Source: Meloidogyne chitwoodi
Taxonomy: Eukaryota > Nematoda > Chromadorea > Rhabditida > Meloidogynidae
Assembly (NCBI GenBank): GCA_015183035.1
Contig: JACZZP010000013.1
Coordinates: forward strand, 2,232,001 to 2,296,000
DNA: 64,000 bases
Direction of reading: 5' to 3'
Shown here piece after piece: positions 51,695-62,902 of this stretch. Position numbers and translations under genes: made by a program. Each line of letters begins with the position of its first letter. Position 1 is the first letter of the stretch. The notes beneath the pieces are model-generated. The model had not been told where the DNA came from and did not search any database. It saw only the letters and a program-made list of their open reading frames with translations.

Positions 51695-53990
51695 TTAATC
51701 AGTCCAATTTAAATATTCATCTTGTAAATAACAGCAAAAGAATTCAAAGAATTTTGAAAAGAAAAGAGCAGATTCTTCACTTTGAAATTCGACAAGTGTT
51801 CCAATTTGTTGATCATAATCTTTGAATAAACTTAATAAAAGTGAAATCGTTAATGAAACCTCGAAATAACCGAACATCTTCCAACTTCAAACAACCTATT
51901 TTTGCTCTGTCTGTCAAAGCATCAGAAGAATAAAAGAGACAACAATTGAAGGAATTATTTGCGACGAATACATCAAAGAACGCGTCTTGGAAGCAATTGA
52001 AAATGTTTGATCCTCAACATCATTTCCTCAACATCATAATCTTCAATTTATCAAGCAGCACAAAAATAACAGAAATACCTTTAAAAAAACTTGTTAAGAA
52101 ACGCCTACTTCACAGTAACAAAAAATAAAGAATATTATACCTCTGCATTTTCCAAATACAAGGAAAGTAAAGGTTGAGGAGATGTCCGCGAGGAGATGGT
52201 GTTGTATTGTTACTTCGCGCATGTCCTCATGTCTCCGGTCAACAGTACGATAACAACTAAGCGAAACTAAAAACAGAAGATGTTAATTAGCAAGTAGAAC
52301 TCAGTCTTTTTGAGGAAGCAAGTATAATAAAATTTAAAAACCTTAAACTTTTCCACGTTTTTAACAAGTTTTTGAGCATATGAATTGCCAAATAAAGCGT
52401 AAAGACGTCCATCATCAACAAAAGGCTTTAAACATGTTGAAATTCTTGTCTATTAGAGGCGAAACCAAAGCAAAATGTTGAACATTTCCATCCGATTTTA
52501 AATTAAACAAATGTAAGTAAATTGTGTGGCTATAGATTTGTAGAATTAAAATGCACTGCGGAGTAATTAAAAGTGAAAAAAATAGATCTTGATCTGAAAA
52601 AAGCTTTAAAAAGTGATTAAACAGATAAAAAAGATTAAAACATTCACGAGATTAGATAAGATAATGAAAAATAAAGGCTTAAAGATAAAAAATCGTTAAA
52701 AACAAGTAAACAATACAGTATTATCTTTTCTTCTCTAACATGCGAAATAGTGTGTAAAAGAAATAAACATTATGCCAAAATGAAATTTTTTTTAAAAAGT
52801 GACGTGACCCCTCTTGCTTCGAAATTTAACAAACCAGGAAAATAGTCACAGGCTTCTCGGCTTTCCTTGGAGCTAAATTTTTCTAAAAACGCTAACCTAT
52901 TGAATGACTCCATTGAAGTTGATGTTCATCCTTTCCATTGCAGTTCTTCCAGTTCACACCATGTTGAGTTGATCTAAATCTATAAAGCTGTACAAAAAAG
53001 TTTGAAATTTAAACAAGTAAAGAAAATGAAAAAAACGAATGAAAAAATGAACGAATAAAGGACAGGAGGAATGGGGAATTCGCGCGCTTTAAATTTTTTA
53101 GCTTGCATTTTTTAATTTTTATATTTTTCTAAACTTACAAGTTGAGTTGTAGAGCACAAGAGCCACCAACATATTCTCCATGTTCATGTAGACGATCAAC
53201 AGGGCAACCATCACAAAGCAGGCATCAACTGAAAAAAGAAGAATGAAAAAATTCTTATTATAAAAACAAAACGGTTGAAGAAGTTGACGTCACATCAGCG
53301 AAGACGACCAACAGCAGCTGTCGACGAATACCTGCCTAAAAATAGAAACCCCCCCTTAAACCCAAAAAATAAACCAGCACAACATCGTCCCATGTTGAAC
53401 ACATCCATCCTTGAGTGCATGTACATGTAGAGCATCCTGAAGAGATCAAGTTTAGAAACATCCAAAACCATAAAATTCACCAAACGGCGCTGTTGAAGAT
53501 CTTTAATGAAAAATTGGTAAAAAATTCGAAAAAATCAAAACCATGCAGGGTTGTCCACAACACCCATTTCTTGTCCAGTTGATCAGCAGCAGTTGAGCAC
53601 CATCATAGCAGCAATCGACGAAACCTATCTAAAAAAAGAAGACCCCCCTAAACCCCAAAAATAAAACCAGTAGAGCATCGTCCTTGATCACATCCATTCA
53701 TCCATGAAGAGCAGCATCTGAAAAGGAAGATGTTTAGCATCCAAAAGAGCCAAATTCACCAATTGAGCCAAGTTGAAGATCCTAAGCGAAAAATGTTTAA
53801 AAAATAAAAAAATTAAAATAAACCATGTAGACGAGAACAAGGCCACCATCCATATTACAAGGCCAACATGAAGTTGTTGACGCAACCTACAACTCATAAG
53901 ATTAAAAATAATAGATAATAATAAAAACTAAAAAAAGTAAAAAAAAAAACTATACAGCAGACCAACCACGTAGATGAGCACTGCCAAACT
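51695..53990 (-). pseudogene. Candidate cysteine-rich, tandemly duplicated gene or gene relic
   Basis: Several minus-strand exon-like blocks with good splice signals encode Cys-rich or protein-like pieces, but no single phase-consistent model was found. Examples: 53638-53714 region CCSSWMNGCDQGRCST joining FVDCCYDGAQLLL and NGCCGQPCM; 53220-53153 CDGCPVDRLHEHGEYVGGSC followed by a perfect GTAAGTTTAG donor; 52980-52898 HGVNWKNCNGKDEHQLQWSH; 52450-52343 TCLKPFVDDGRLYALFGNSY; and a possible terminal exon 51840-51695 ending DEYLNWTD. The FVDCC-type units are repeated roughly every 290 bp. Stops in the Cys frame (for example at the 53232 acceptor) suggest decay or rapid evolution. No family recognised. 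Confidence 0.35.
53312..53834. repeat. Tandem duplication of ~290-bp units
   Basis: The segment 53312-53546 aligns with 53608-53834: TCGACGAA..CCT.CCTAAA, a run of C, TTAAACCC/AAACCCC, AAACCAG, CATCGTCC, then ATCCA, AAATTCACCAA, GTTGAAGATC and AACCATG. A third partial unit begins near 53822 (AACCATGTAGACGAGAAC). Both exon-like and intron-like parts are duplicated. Confidence 0.6.
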
Positions 53991-54259
53991 TTAAAAGAAA
54001 AAGTTTAGAAAAATCAAAGTTTTTAAAAAAATTTAAGTTTTTTTTAAATTTTTGCAGCACGCGCGGGTCAGGGAGATTAGACTCGTATAAAACATACAAA
54101 AAAACAACAAAAACAAATAAAAACGAACAAAATACGAACAAAAACAACAAAAACACCGGTTTTGAAAAAACAAAAACTATCTCTAAACGCATGAAAATGT
54201 AGAATAACACTATTTCTCTTTTTGTTGGCATTATGTTTATTTATTTTTCGCAAAAATTC

Positions 54260-54530
54260 AAATTAGTGAGAAAAATCGATAATATTCGGGACTCGCCCGA
54301 AAAGGCGCGAGGCCGAAAAGGCGCGACTGCCTATTTTTTTAATTTTTCTCATTCCATTATAGAAACGGGAGCAGTTCAGTTGAGTCAGCACGATTGAGTC
54401 AGCACGGTTGAGTCTGGAGGTCTGAATTTTGAAAAATCCGGGAAACGGGAAATTTAAGAATTGAACGACCGGGAGGGATCTGGGATAGGGAAAACCGGGA
54501 ATTCCCGATACCGGTTTTCATTTTGAGTGC
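54260..54530. repeat. GC-richer repeat cluster upstream of ADAM10
   Basis: Contains duplicated AAAAGGCGCGA(GGCCG)AAAAGGCGCGA at about 54300-54326, two and a half copies of TTGAGTCAGCACGA at 54380-54415, and palindromic GGGAATTCCCG near 54501. Composition contrasts with the flanks. Resembles transposon-derived sequence. Confidence 0.5.
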
Positions 54531-54633
54531 GAATATATGTTTTGTGAATTTCATAATTCTTGCAAAAATTTCAGATTTTGGAACATAATTTTTATTTTTA
54601 GAAGACTATTGGTCTACAAAAAATTGATGAAAC

Positions 54634-57600
54634 ATGTTCTATATATTTGTTCTACTTGTTATTTTTCCTGCGTTCAGCTTGGGTGAACTTTTAAATTATT
54701 TAGAAGGATTTTATAATGAATTTTAGTGTTTTGTCTTAACAAATACCTCGATACATATGAGCAACTTAACTATAAACCTATTCAATTTCGACGAAGCCGT
54801 GAATCTGATAGTCGTTCGGCTACTGATGTCAAATTTAGATCGCAAACTTACAATAGGTTTCTATGTTGTTTGTTAAATGTTGACCCGTTTTTATATTTTG
54901 TGGTTTAGAGAAATATGATTGTTTGAATCTTATTAAACATAAATTTCTGCCTATAATTGAAATACTTTCTTATTTTCAGGACTTTTCATCTCAAGCTTCG
55001 TCCTTTAAATTTCAATAAAAACGTTTTTTCTGATAGCCATATCATTGATATTGATGGTATTTATTACTCGAACGTGATTAGGCCTTATGATTTCATTTAT
55101 GAAGGTTATCTTTCAGGTAAATTATTTCTAAGAATCATTTTAAAACTGGTTTTAATTTTATTAAGGAGACTCTAATTCGATTGTTTATGGAACATTGCTT
55201 GACGGTATATTTGATGGATATATAACAACCGGAGACGGAAGAACATACACTGTCGAGAAAGTTAACAGATATTTTGATGTTGGTAAACGTCCAATTCACT
55301 ATCATTCGATCGTATACGCTGACAATCATATTAATCATAATCGATTTGTGAAAAAGGATCTCCAAAGAGGTTTTAATTTTAATACTTATTTGTACTTTCC
55401 GCATATTGAAACATTATCAGCATATTAAATTTTTTATTTAGGCTCGAGTCATAGTTGTGCATTGACTAAGAAATTACACCAAGATATGAGAAAATTTCAA
55501 AAGGCAGTATTGTTAGATTATGAAAACCCTTCTATAGAAAATAACTTGACTATTCTCGATCTTCAATTAGAACGTTTAAATAATGATTTTATTCATTTTG
55601 ATCAAAGGTTTTTATTCTGTTTATTTTAATTTGGATTAATCATTAGGTATTCCCTAGCTAATAGAACAAAACGTTCTGTAAAACCTGACTGGAAAGATAT
55701 TAACGGTCGAAGGTTTATCGAAGAAATTAATTTTTGTACATCAATTTTTAGAGTTTATGAAGCGCGTACTTGTACAATATATTTGCAAGCAGATCACAAA
55801 CTATATGAGCATATCTATAACAAAGAAGGAAATGGTGATCACATTAGGTTATATATATTTACGTTTTTTAAATTCTTTAACTTTTAGAACACGCGAGGAG
55901 ATTGTAGCTCTTCTTTATACTCATATTAAAGCAGTTAACCAAATTTATGAGGGCACAAATTTTAATGGAATTCATGGAATCAATTTTGCAATTAAGCGTA
56001 CTACCATCTATACACCACCTACATGCAAAGGTTAGTGATAGATATTACAAAATATGTGATATTAGAATCTAGAAGTTGTCACAAAATCTCTAAGTTTTTA
56101 GGGGACAAGGCTTCAACTTCTGGTAATCCTTTTTGTGAAGAAAATGTTGACGTGTCTAACTATTTGAATATGAATTCTCAAAAGGATCACAGTGCCTTTT
56201 GTTTGGCTTATTCCTTAACTTATCGCGATTTTATTGGTGGAACATTAGGATTGGCTTGGGTCGCTTCACCTAGCCAAAGTATCTAATTCTTATAATTTTC
56301 AGTTGTTGTTTCACATATTAAGGTACGGCGGGAGGAATTTGTCAAAAATATCAACGCTATAATGAACATCAGCGCGGTGGTGTTAGCCGTTCTTTGAACA
56401 CTGGGATTATTACTCTTGTGAATTATGGTAACGCTTTTCACTATGCATTAGATGATGTAACAATACTCAATAATTAATATTTAGAATCATCATTAACATT
56501 TTTACAAAATATCTTATCAAATTTAGGTAATCGGGTTCCACCTCGTGTTTCACAGTTAACTCTGGCTCATGAAATCGGTCATAACTTTGGTTCACCTGTA
56601 TGTATTAGGAATAATGTCTTTTTTGAACATTAATCAATTTAGCATGATTTTCCATTAGAATGTCAGCCTGGTCTTCCTGATGGAAATTTTATTATGTTCG
56701 CCTCAGCAACTTCAGGTTGGTTTTTTCATTCTTTTTTATTAAAATATTTATAATTAGGTGACAAGCCAAACAACTCAAAATTCTCACAATGTTCAATTGC
56801 AAATATTAGCGAAGTATTATTCGAGGTGCTTGGACAGGTTTTTGTTTTTTAACTTTATTTATTTACGTTTAACTTACAGAGTCCAAAGGCTTTTACACTT
56901 GGGAGGAAGAAAAACTGCTTTACTGATCGTAAGTTAAAATTTTTTCTTAAACATAAAAATAAAAAATTCCATCGAGATTTATCCGATTTTATTTTACGAT
57001 TCATATCTTGTTTAGAATTGAAATCTTTTTGTGGTAACCAAATCAAGGAGGATGATGAACAATGTGATTGTGGTTTTACTGCTATAGATTGTCAGGAGAT
57101 GGGCGATAGATGTTGTACTCCGAGGGAGGGTGCCACAGAGTTAGTTTTTATATTATTTAATATTTTATGTTATAAAACTGGGATTAAACATTTTACTTAG
57201 ATCTACAATGTGTCGCAGAAAACCCGGCAAACTGTGCAGTCCTTCTGAGGGATTGTGTTGTAACCCAGATACTTGTGCATTTTATCCTAATGATGAACGT
57301 CGTCCTTGTCGAGTAATTATTTAAACGTTTTCTTACTTATTTTGACTTATTTAGGAAGATTCAGAGTGTCAATATCGTCAATTTTGTGATGGTTCTCGTG
57401 CTAGCTGTCCTTTTAGTAATCACAAACCAAATGGAAAGCCATGTCAGGATAGCACAAAGGTTTTTATCATCTCACATATCATTTCTATGCAACTTACAGG
57501 TTTGTCATCAAGGAAGTTGTAATGGTTCTTTATGTTCGCACTACGGATTTCGGGACTGTTTTTTAACCGAAGGCAGGCCAGAAGATCTTTGTCAACTTGC

Positions 57601-58894
57601 TTGTGAAAAAAGTGGCGGTACTTTAAAGTTTACTTGATAACTTATCCGTTAAAATGTCTTTAGTTTGTCTTCCTTCAGTGAGTATCCCAGAATTGGCTCT
57701 CGCAAATTTGACACAGGAAGGTCGGAGTGCTGGCTTTTTACTACTTCCTCCTGGATCACCATGCAACAACTACCAAGTTTACATTTAGATTTTTCAATAG
57801 ATATTTAAAATATTATGTTAAGGGTTATTGCGATATTTTTCGTAAATGCCGTTCTGTGGATTCAAACGGACCTCTAGCTCGCCTAAAGAATTTACTTTTC
57901 AATCGAGAGGCGATTAAGGAGTTTACTCAACTTATGAAGGTTCTAATTACTAAATATTGTTTAGATATCTTTCATTCAAGGAAAATTGGTGGGGATGCAT
58001 ATTTGTTGGAATCATAATTCTCATGTTTATGGCATTATTTGTTAAGTGTTGTGCAGGTATCAAAAATATTTTTATTAAATTGTACATATTTTTTTATTAA
58101 AAAGTGCATACACCAAGTACAAATCCTAACAAATTGCCTCCTGCAAATTTTTCGGACACATTACGTCATCCAGGAACTTTACTGGTAATTTTTACAAAAT
58201 CATTTTAGCTATATTTTTTTTTAATTTTCTTAAGCGACGTGGTCATGGTGGAGCAATTCACAGTCGACATGCAGTGAATGAGCTTCCTCTTAACAATCGT
58301 GAAGGACCATCCCGTTCTTTGGCTTCAAATAATCATCCTCGAGCAGTATCTGCAAATCCTAGAAGTGGTCTTGGCAATCGTTCGACAGTTGCTGTACCTG
58401 ATGTTAACGTTACTTCTAGAAATTCTGCTTTCATTTCTGAGATTCCGTTGATTCAATCAAATTCTATAAATTTAAATTCGGTAATATTAGTCCTACCTTT
58501 TAAAATTAACATTTTTTAGGCCGTTGTACCACCGCACGTAGATCCACCGCCGCCTTATCAATTTACAGATCCAACACCCTCGGTTGTTGTTCCTACATCT
58601 AATTCAGCTCATGCTGATATACCTCCAAACACCAACTCATTACAAAGCTTGTCCATCACAAATCAATTTGAACCTGTGCCTATTCGTCTTCCTATTGCAC
58701 CACCCCCTCCCTCATTATCTACGGGTTGTTCAGTGCTTCCACTCATCCCGGGTCCTCCCATAGGCAGTGACAGTTGCCCTAAACCAGGACGTCGAAAGCC
58801 TAAGCACTTACCACAACATATTAAACAACAACGAAAAAAAGAATCTACAGTGCCGTCGTCCAACGATAGACGTTATAAACGTCAGGCAAAGTAA
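54634..58894 (+). CDS. sup-17: ADAM10 metalloprotease (Kuzbanian/SUP-17)
   Basis: Membrane sheddase that cleaves Notch-type receptors and other ectodomains. Twenty-three exons join in phase to 1016 aa: 54634-54682, 54727-54856, 54980-55116, 55166-55369, 55442-55607, 55647-55847, 55888-56030, 56102-56278, 56323-56427, 56527-56597, 56643-56715, 56758-56837, 56880-56928, 57016-57139, 57201-57312, 57355-57459, 57500-57617, 57664-57776, 57823-57939, 57981-58056, 58105-58184, 58235-58480, 58520-58894. A signal peptide ([16 protein letters not shown]) is followed by a prodomain ending in furin site RTKR (about 235-238), zinc site [12 protein letters not shown] (about 452-463) and Met-turn FIMFAS. 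Next come the disintegrin/Cys-rich part ([27 protein letters not shown]) and the span [27 protein letters not shown] after the span is an ADAM10 hallmark. The cytoplasmic tail, about 230 aa with PPPPY, is far longer than in vertebrates. TTTTTAG at 54595-54601 is a plausible trans-splice acceptor. Confidence 0.95.
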
Positions 58895-58899
58895 AAAGA

Positions 58900-59842
58900 A
58901 TATATGTGATTCCTCTCATTTCCTCTTATTTTAACTTTATTGTCAGTATTATTTTCCATAATTTTAAGTGTTTTCCATATCTTTTTAATTCCTAATATGA
59001 ATAGTATCTTTACAAATTTTACAAATTTTGTTAGAAAATTTCGGAAATATATTAAGTGAATAATTCATATAGGAATTAATTGATTTTTTTGGCTTCTACT
59101 TTTCTCAATTTTTATAAATATAATGCGCGCTCATACTGACCAGCCCAATAATATCTGCCCCTCTTGAATTAAATTCAGTATATATCAGGGATCGTGCTGA
59201 CAATTATTTAAATTCCCGTTCGTGAGTCGGGAATTCTCGAAAATTTTTAATTCCCGATTTTCGGAAATCCCGACATAAAAATCGTCGGAACTTTCAGATT
59301 TTCTGGAATCGGGTCGGCATCTTGATATACACCTACTATGCCTTTCTTGCCATTTGATCACTTTCATCATCTTCTCTCAATAAGCAATAATTACATGCAC
59401 TTTCGATCTGAAATTTTTTTATGTTTTCCTTGTTCCAGCATTTTTGTATATTATTTTTTTCTATTTTTTGAATTGCAAGTTATAATGCTCACTTACGTTG
59501 AGACTTAATTCGAGCCTAAACTTTTACAATCTCATTATTTTGTATTTAAACCAAAAATCATATTTATATGCCGAATTTGTGCCACTTTTACTATAATTAT
59601 TTTTACAAGTAATTCCATTCTTTCCTTGTTCATTTAGTGTTTTCTAATAATTTCGGCACCTCTATATTTGAATTCACAAAGTGACTATCTTTATGCATAT
59701 AAGAAATCCCGCATTTAATATAAGCTATGTTTTGTATAAATTTATGATCTTTATTATAATTTGAAAAAATCATTTTCATTTGAAATTATATATTAAAATT
59801 CCTAGTATTTTTTTTTAATTTAAGCAATTATAACAACTTCTA
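58900..59842. other. Intergenic between ADAM10 and rpl-21
   Basis: AT-rich except 59205-59310, where GTCGGGAATTC, AATTCCCGATTTTCGGAAATCCCG and GAATCGGGTCGG form an inverted, GC-richer patch resembling the cluster upstream of ADAM10. No exon seen. Confidence 0.5.
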
Positions 59843-59852
59843 GAAAAAAATA

Positions 59853-60511
59853 ATGGTTAATCCTAAAGGTTACCGCCGTGGAACTCGGTATATGTTCGCT
59901 CGACCATTCCGCCGACATGGTTTTATTAATTTAATAATTATTTAAATATTAATATAATTAAGGAGTTGAGCCTTTATCAACATTTTACCGAGTCTATAAG
60001 CGTGGCGATATTGTGACCATTAAGGGCAATGGTGCTTTTCAAAAAGGGATGCCTCATAAAGCATACCATGGAAAGACAGGTTAGATTTTCTATTTAGGAA
60101 GATATCGGTACAGAAAATTATCGATACTCCGAATAGTCGATACTAACTTTTTCTTCAGGAAGAGTTTTCAATGTGACAAAACATGCACTCGGTGTTATCG
60201 TCAACAAGCGTGTTAGGTAGTTTAATGTTTTAAATTTTATTGTTCTAATTACTATTTAAAATAGGAATCGTATTCTCCCGAAACGGATTAATGTTCGCGT
60301 TGAACATGTTAAGCCTTCTGGTTCACGTTCTGAATTCTTGAAACGATGCATTGAGAATGATCAACAGAAACGTGACTTTAAGGAAGGAAAGGCTAAATTT
60401 GTTTCCCTTAAACGTAAACCACAAGAGCCACGAAATGCACATCTGGTCAAGGTTCGAAAAGCTTCGCAAATTGAAATGTTGGCACCTGTAAGATTTGAAA
60501 TTGTTGCTTAA
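59853..60511 (+). CDS. rpl-21: 60S ribosomal protein L21 (eL21)
   Basis: Large-subunit ribosomal protein. Exons 59853-59919, 59963-60079, 60159-60216, 60265-60511 give 162 aa, the normal family length of about 160. Conserved stretches: [63 protein letters not shown] and [10 protein letters not shown]. The ATG lies 10 bases after CTTCTAG, a plausible trans-splice acceptor. It is the first of three closely spaced plus-strand genes. Confidence 0.97.
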
Positions 60512-60694
60512 TATGAAAAATGAATAGAATAACAACAATATTCATGTTTATTTTGTGTTTTGTTATTTGAGCATCTGATAAAGTTGTTAAATCTTATTTT
60601 ATAATTTTTAATAATGACATTTTTTTATAAAATTATTTTTTTCTAAAATTTACTTTTATTTTGTATCGTATACAATAATTGGTGAATTCTGAAA

Positions 60695-62729
60695 ATGGGT
60701 TATGGTGTAAAGCCGATTCTCGTTTCTGCATCGATGGATAGCACAATCAGGTTTTGTTTTTCTGTATTGGTGTGACTTACAAATGCTTTTTTCTTTAGAC
60801 TTTGGGACGTTGCGAAGCAGATGCAAATAGAAGCACTTCATTATAAGGTTAAACATTGACCAACCATTTTTTAAAATTTACAAATGTTTAAGTCGAATTA
60901 TACTTTTGAGTTCATTCACAATTCTTTGAAATAATATGTTTTTTAGGAATCTCAAGTAAACACTATGTGTATTACTCCGGACGGTGCGCAATTTTTAATT
61001 GGTGCTTGGCAAAACTTACGTATCTACGACCTCAATTTTCTTACAAATACAGGATTGCATAATTCAGCGTAAGTTTATTTTGACAATTGTTTGGTATATA
61101 GTCGAGCTTAAAATCAATACTACTGATTTACCATTCATTAATAAAAACGAAATTTTTCTGTTCAATGAATCATTTTTACGTTAAGAGTTCATGAGAAAAA
61201 CATTACAGCGGTTGGATTCCAAGGTGATGGTGTTTGGATGTATACTGGTGGTGAAGATTGCATGGCTAAGGTTCCACTCTTTTTCATTCTTATTTAAAAA
61301 ATAATTAGATAGATTTGGGACATGAGAATAAACCAACTTAATTGTCAGCGAATATTTCAAGTTTGTTCTTTTCTCATTTTTTGTATGGATAATAGGTCAA
61401 TACGCCTGTACACTCAATTGCACTACATCCGAATCAAGTTGAATTATTAATTTCCGACGCAACTGGAGCTGTATACATTTGGGATTTACGTTCCGATCGA
61501 GATGATACATTGGTGACGGAAGTGGACGTTTCTGAATACGTGTTTAGATTTAATATTTTTTATTTATTTGCTTTTTTTAGATTGTACATATTGATATAGA
61601 TAGACTTGGTAAGTTGTATCATTTTTTCGAAATCACAAATTAAAATTTTTCGGTCGTCAATGTGCAGCCGTTACTAACAGGTTAATTAAACGCTACAAAA
61701 AAACTAATTAAGCAATCAGAGGTCATCTTTTCTTTTGGGAAATTAATCATAAAGGAGGTTTGGCTAAAACATTTCCACATCTCAATGCAATTGTTGATAA
61801 TGGATCATCAACGAAACTTCAAACCCATGAGAATTTGACAACTCACGAATTAAAATATGAACCGACACCGGTAAAGTTTTCTCAAAAAATTTTCAAATAT
61901 CTTTCTAAAAAGACCGTTTTCGATTGCTATTTTTATAAATTATTGAAATTAGAAGTGCCTAAAAGTCGTTACTTTTGAATTTTCAGGAATTTTACTCAAG
62001 TTCAATTATTGATACTGGGCTTCCTCCAATTGCACCGCCACCCTTATCAGAAATGGGCGGAGATGGTAGCGCGTTTTATGCACCCGTCCCTCGACAAAAA
62101 TCAAAATCGGTTGTGAAAGAAGTGTCAACAACTGAAATTGGCGAAGAAAATGAGGAGTTGAAACAAATTGAACAAGGTTTTTATAAAAATTGAATTATAT
62201 GAATTCAAAAATTTTATGATTAAAGAAATGTTAAAAAATCCATCATCAATGACATCTACACCGCAGAATCGTTCATCTTTACCTGTAGATCTAATAAGTA
62301 ACGCTAAATATCGTATGAAATTGCGTGCTCACAAGTCTTTTGCATTAAAGTGTCGCTATCGACCTGATAGTTTAGCAATAGCGACGTGTTCTGCTGACCA
62401 GACAACTAAATTATGGAGCGTTAGTGATCATAACTTGGTATTTAAAATATATTTTAATTACTAAACATTGAACTACTTTACGAAAGTTTAGTTAAGAACA
62501 TATTCAGCTCCGGACAGTAAATGGATTTGGGATTGCGCTTTTACTAATGATTCAGCGGTAGAAAATTTTATAGTCTTATTTTTATTAGTTTACCAACTTT
62601 TAGTATATGATAACAGCATCCTCTGATGGAATTCTCCGTATGTGGGATTTAGCATCATGTTCAGTTGTTCAAATGTATCAAGGACATTCATTGGGTATTA
62701 CTTGCATGGCTTTTAAAGATTTTAGCTGA
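60695..62729 (+). CDS. mlst-8: LST8 (mTOR complex WD40 subunit) with a blade insertion
   Basis: LST8 binds the TOR kinase domain in TORC1 and TORC2. Exons 60695-60750, 60799-60847, 60947-61068, 61186-61270, 61313-61360, 61396-61539, 61581-61608, 61668-61680, 61720-61870, 61987-62176, 62226-62437, 62492-62557, 62604-62729 give 429 aa; the family is usually about 320-330. WD blades: [97 protein letters not shown] and [15 protein letters not shown]. The extra residues (about 195-310) lie between blades 5 and 6, are Pro/Ser-rich ([18 protein letters not shown]) and use their own exons. Exon 8 is 13 nt. The gene starts 183 bp after rpl-21. Confidence 0.93.
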
Positions 62730-62879
62730 TTTTTATTCACTTTATATTTTGAATATTTATAATATCGTTATAAAATTTTATTTGAAATTCGATATTTTCT
62801 TTTTCATCTTGTTAGACACTTAAAAGATACATATATTTATTGTTGATATATTTATGAGCGAAATCAATTTTATTTGTTT

Positions 62880-62887
62880 TTTTGCAG
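62880..62887 (+). promoter_or_regulatory. Candidate trans-splice acceptor of RalGAP-alpha
   Basis: A pyrimidine tract ending TTTTTTTGCAG lies 15 bases before the RalGAP-alpha ATG and about 158 bases after the LST8 stop. This is the arrangement expected of a downstream gene in a nematode operon. Confidence 0.5.
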
Positions 62888-62902
62888 AAATTTTAATTCA
62901 AA

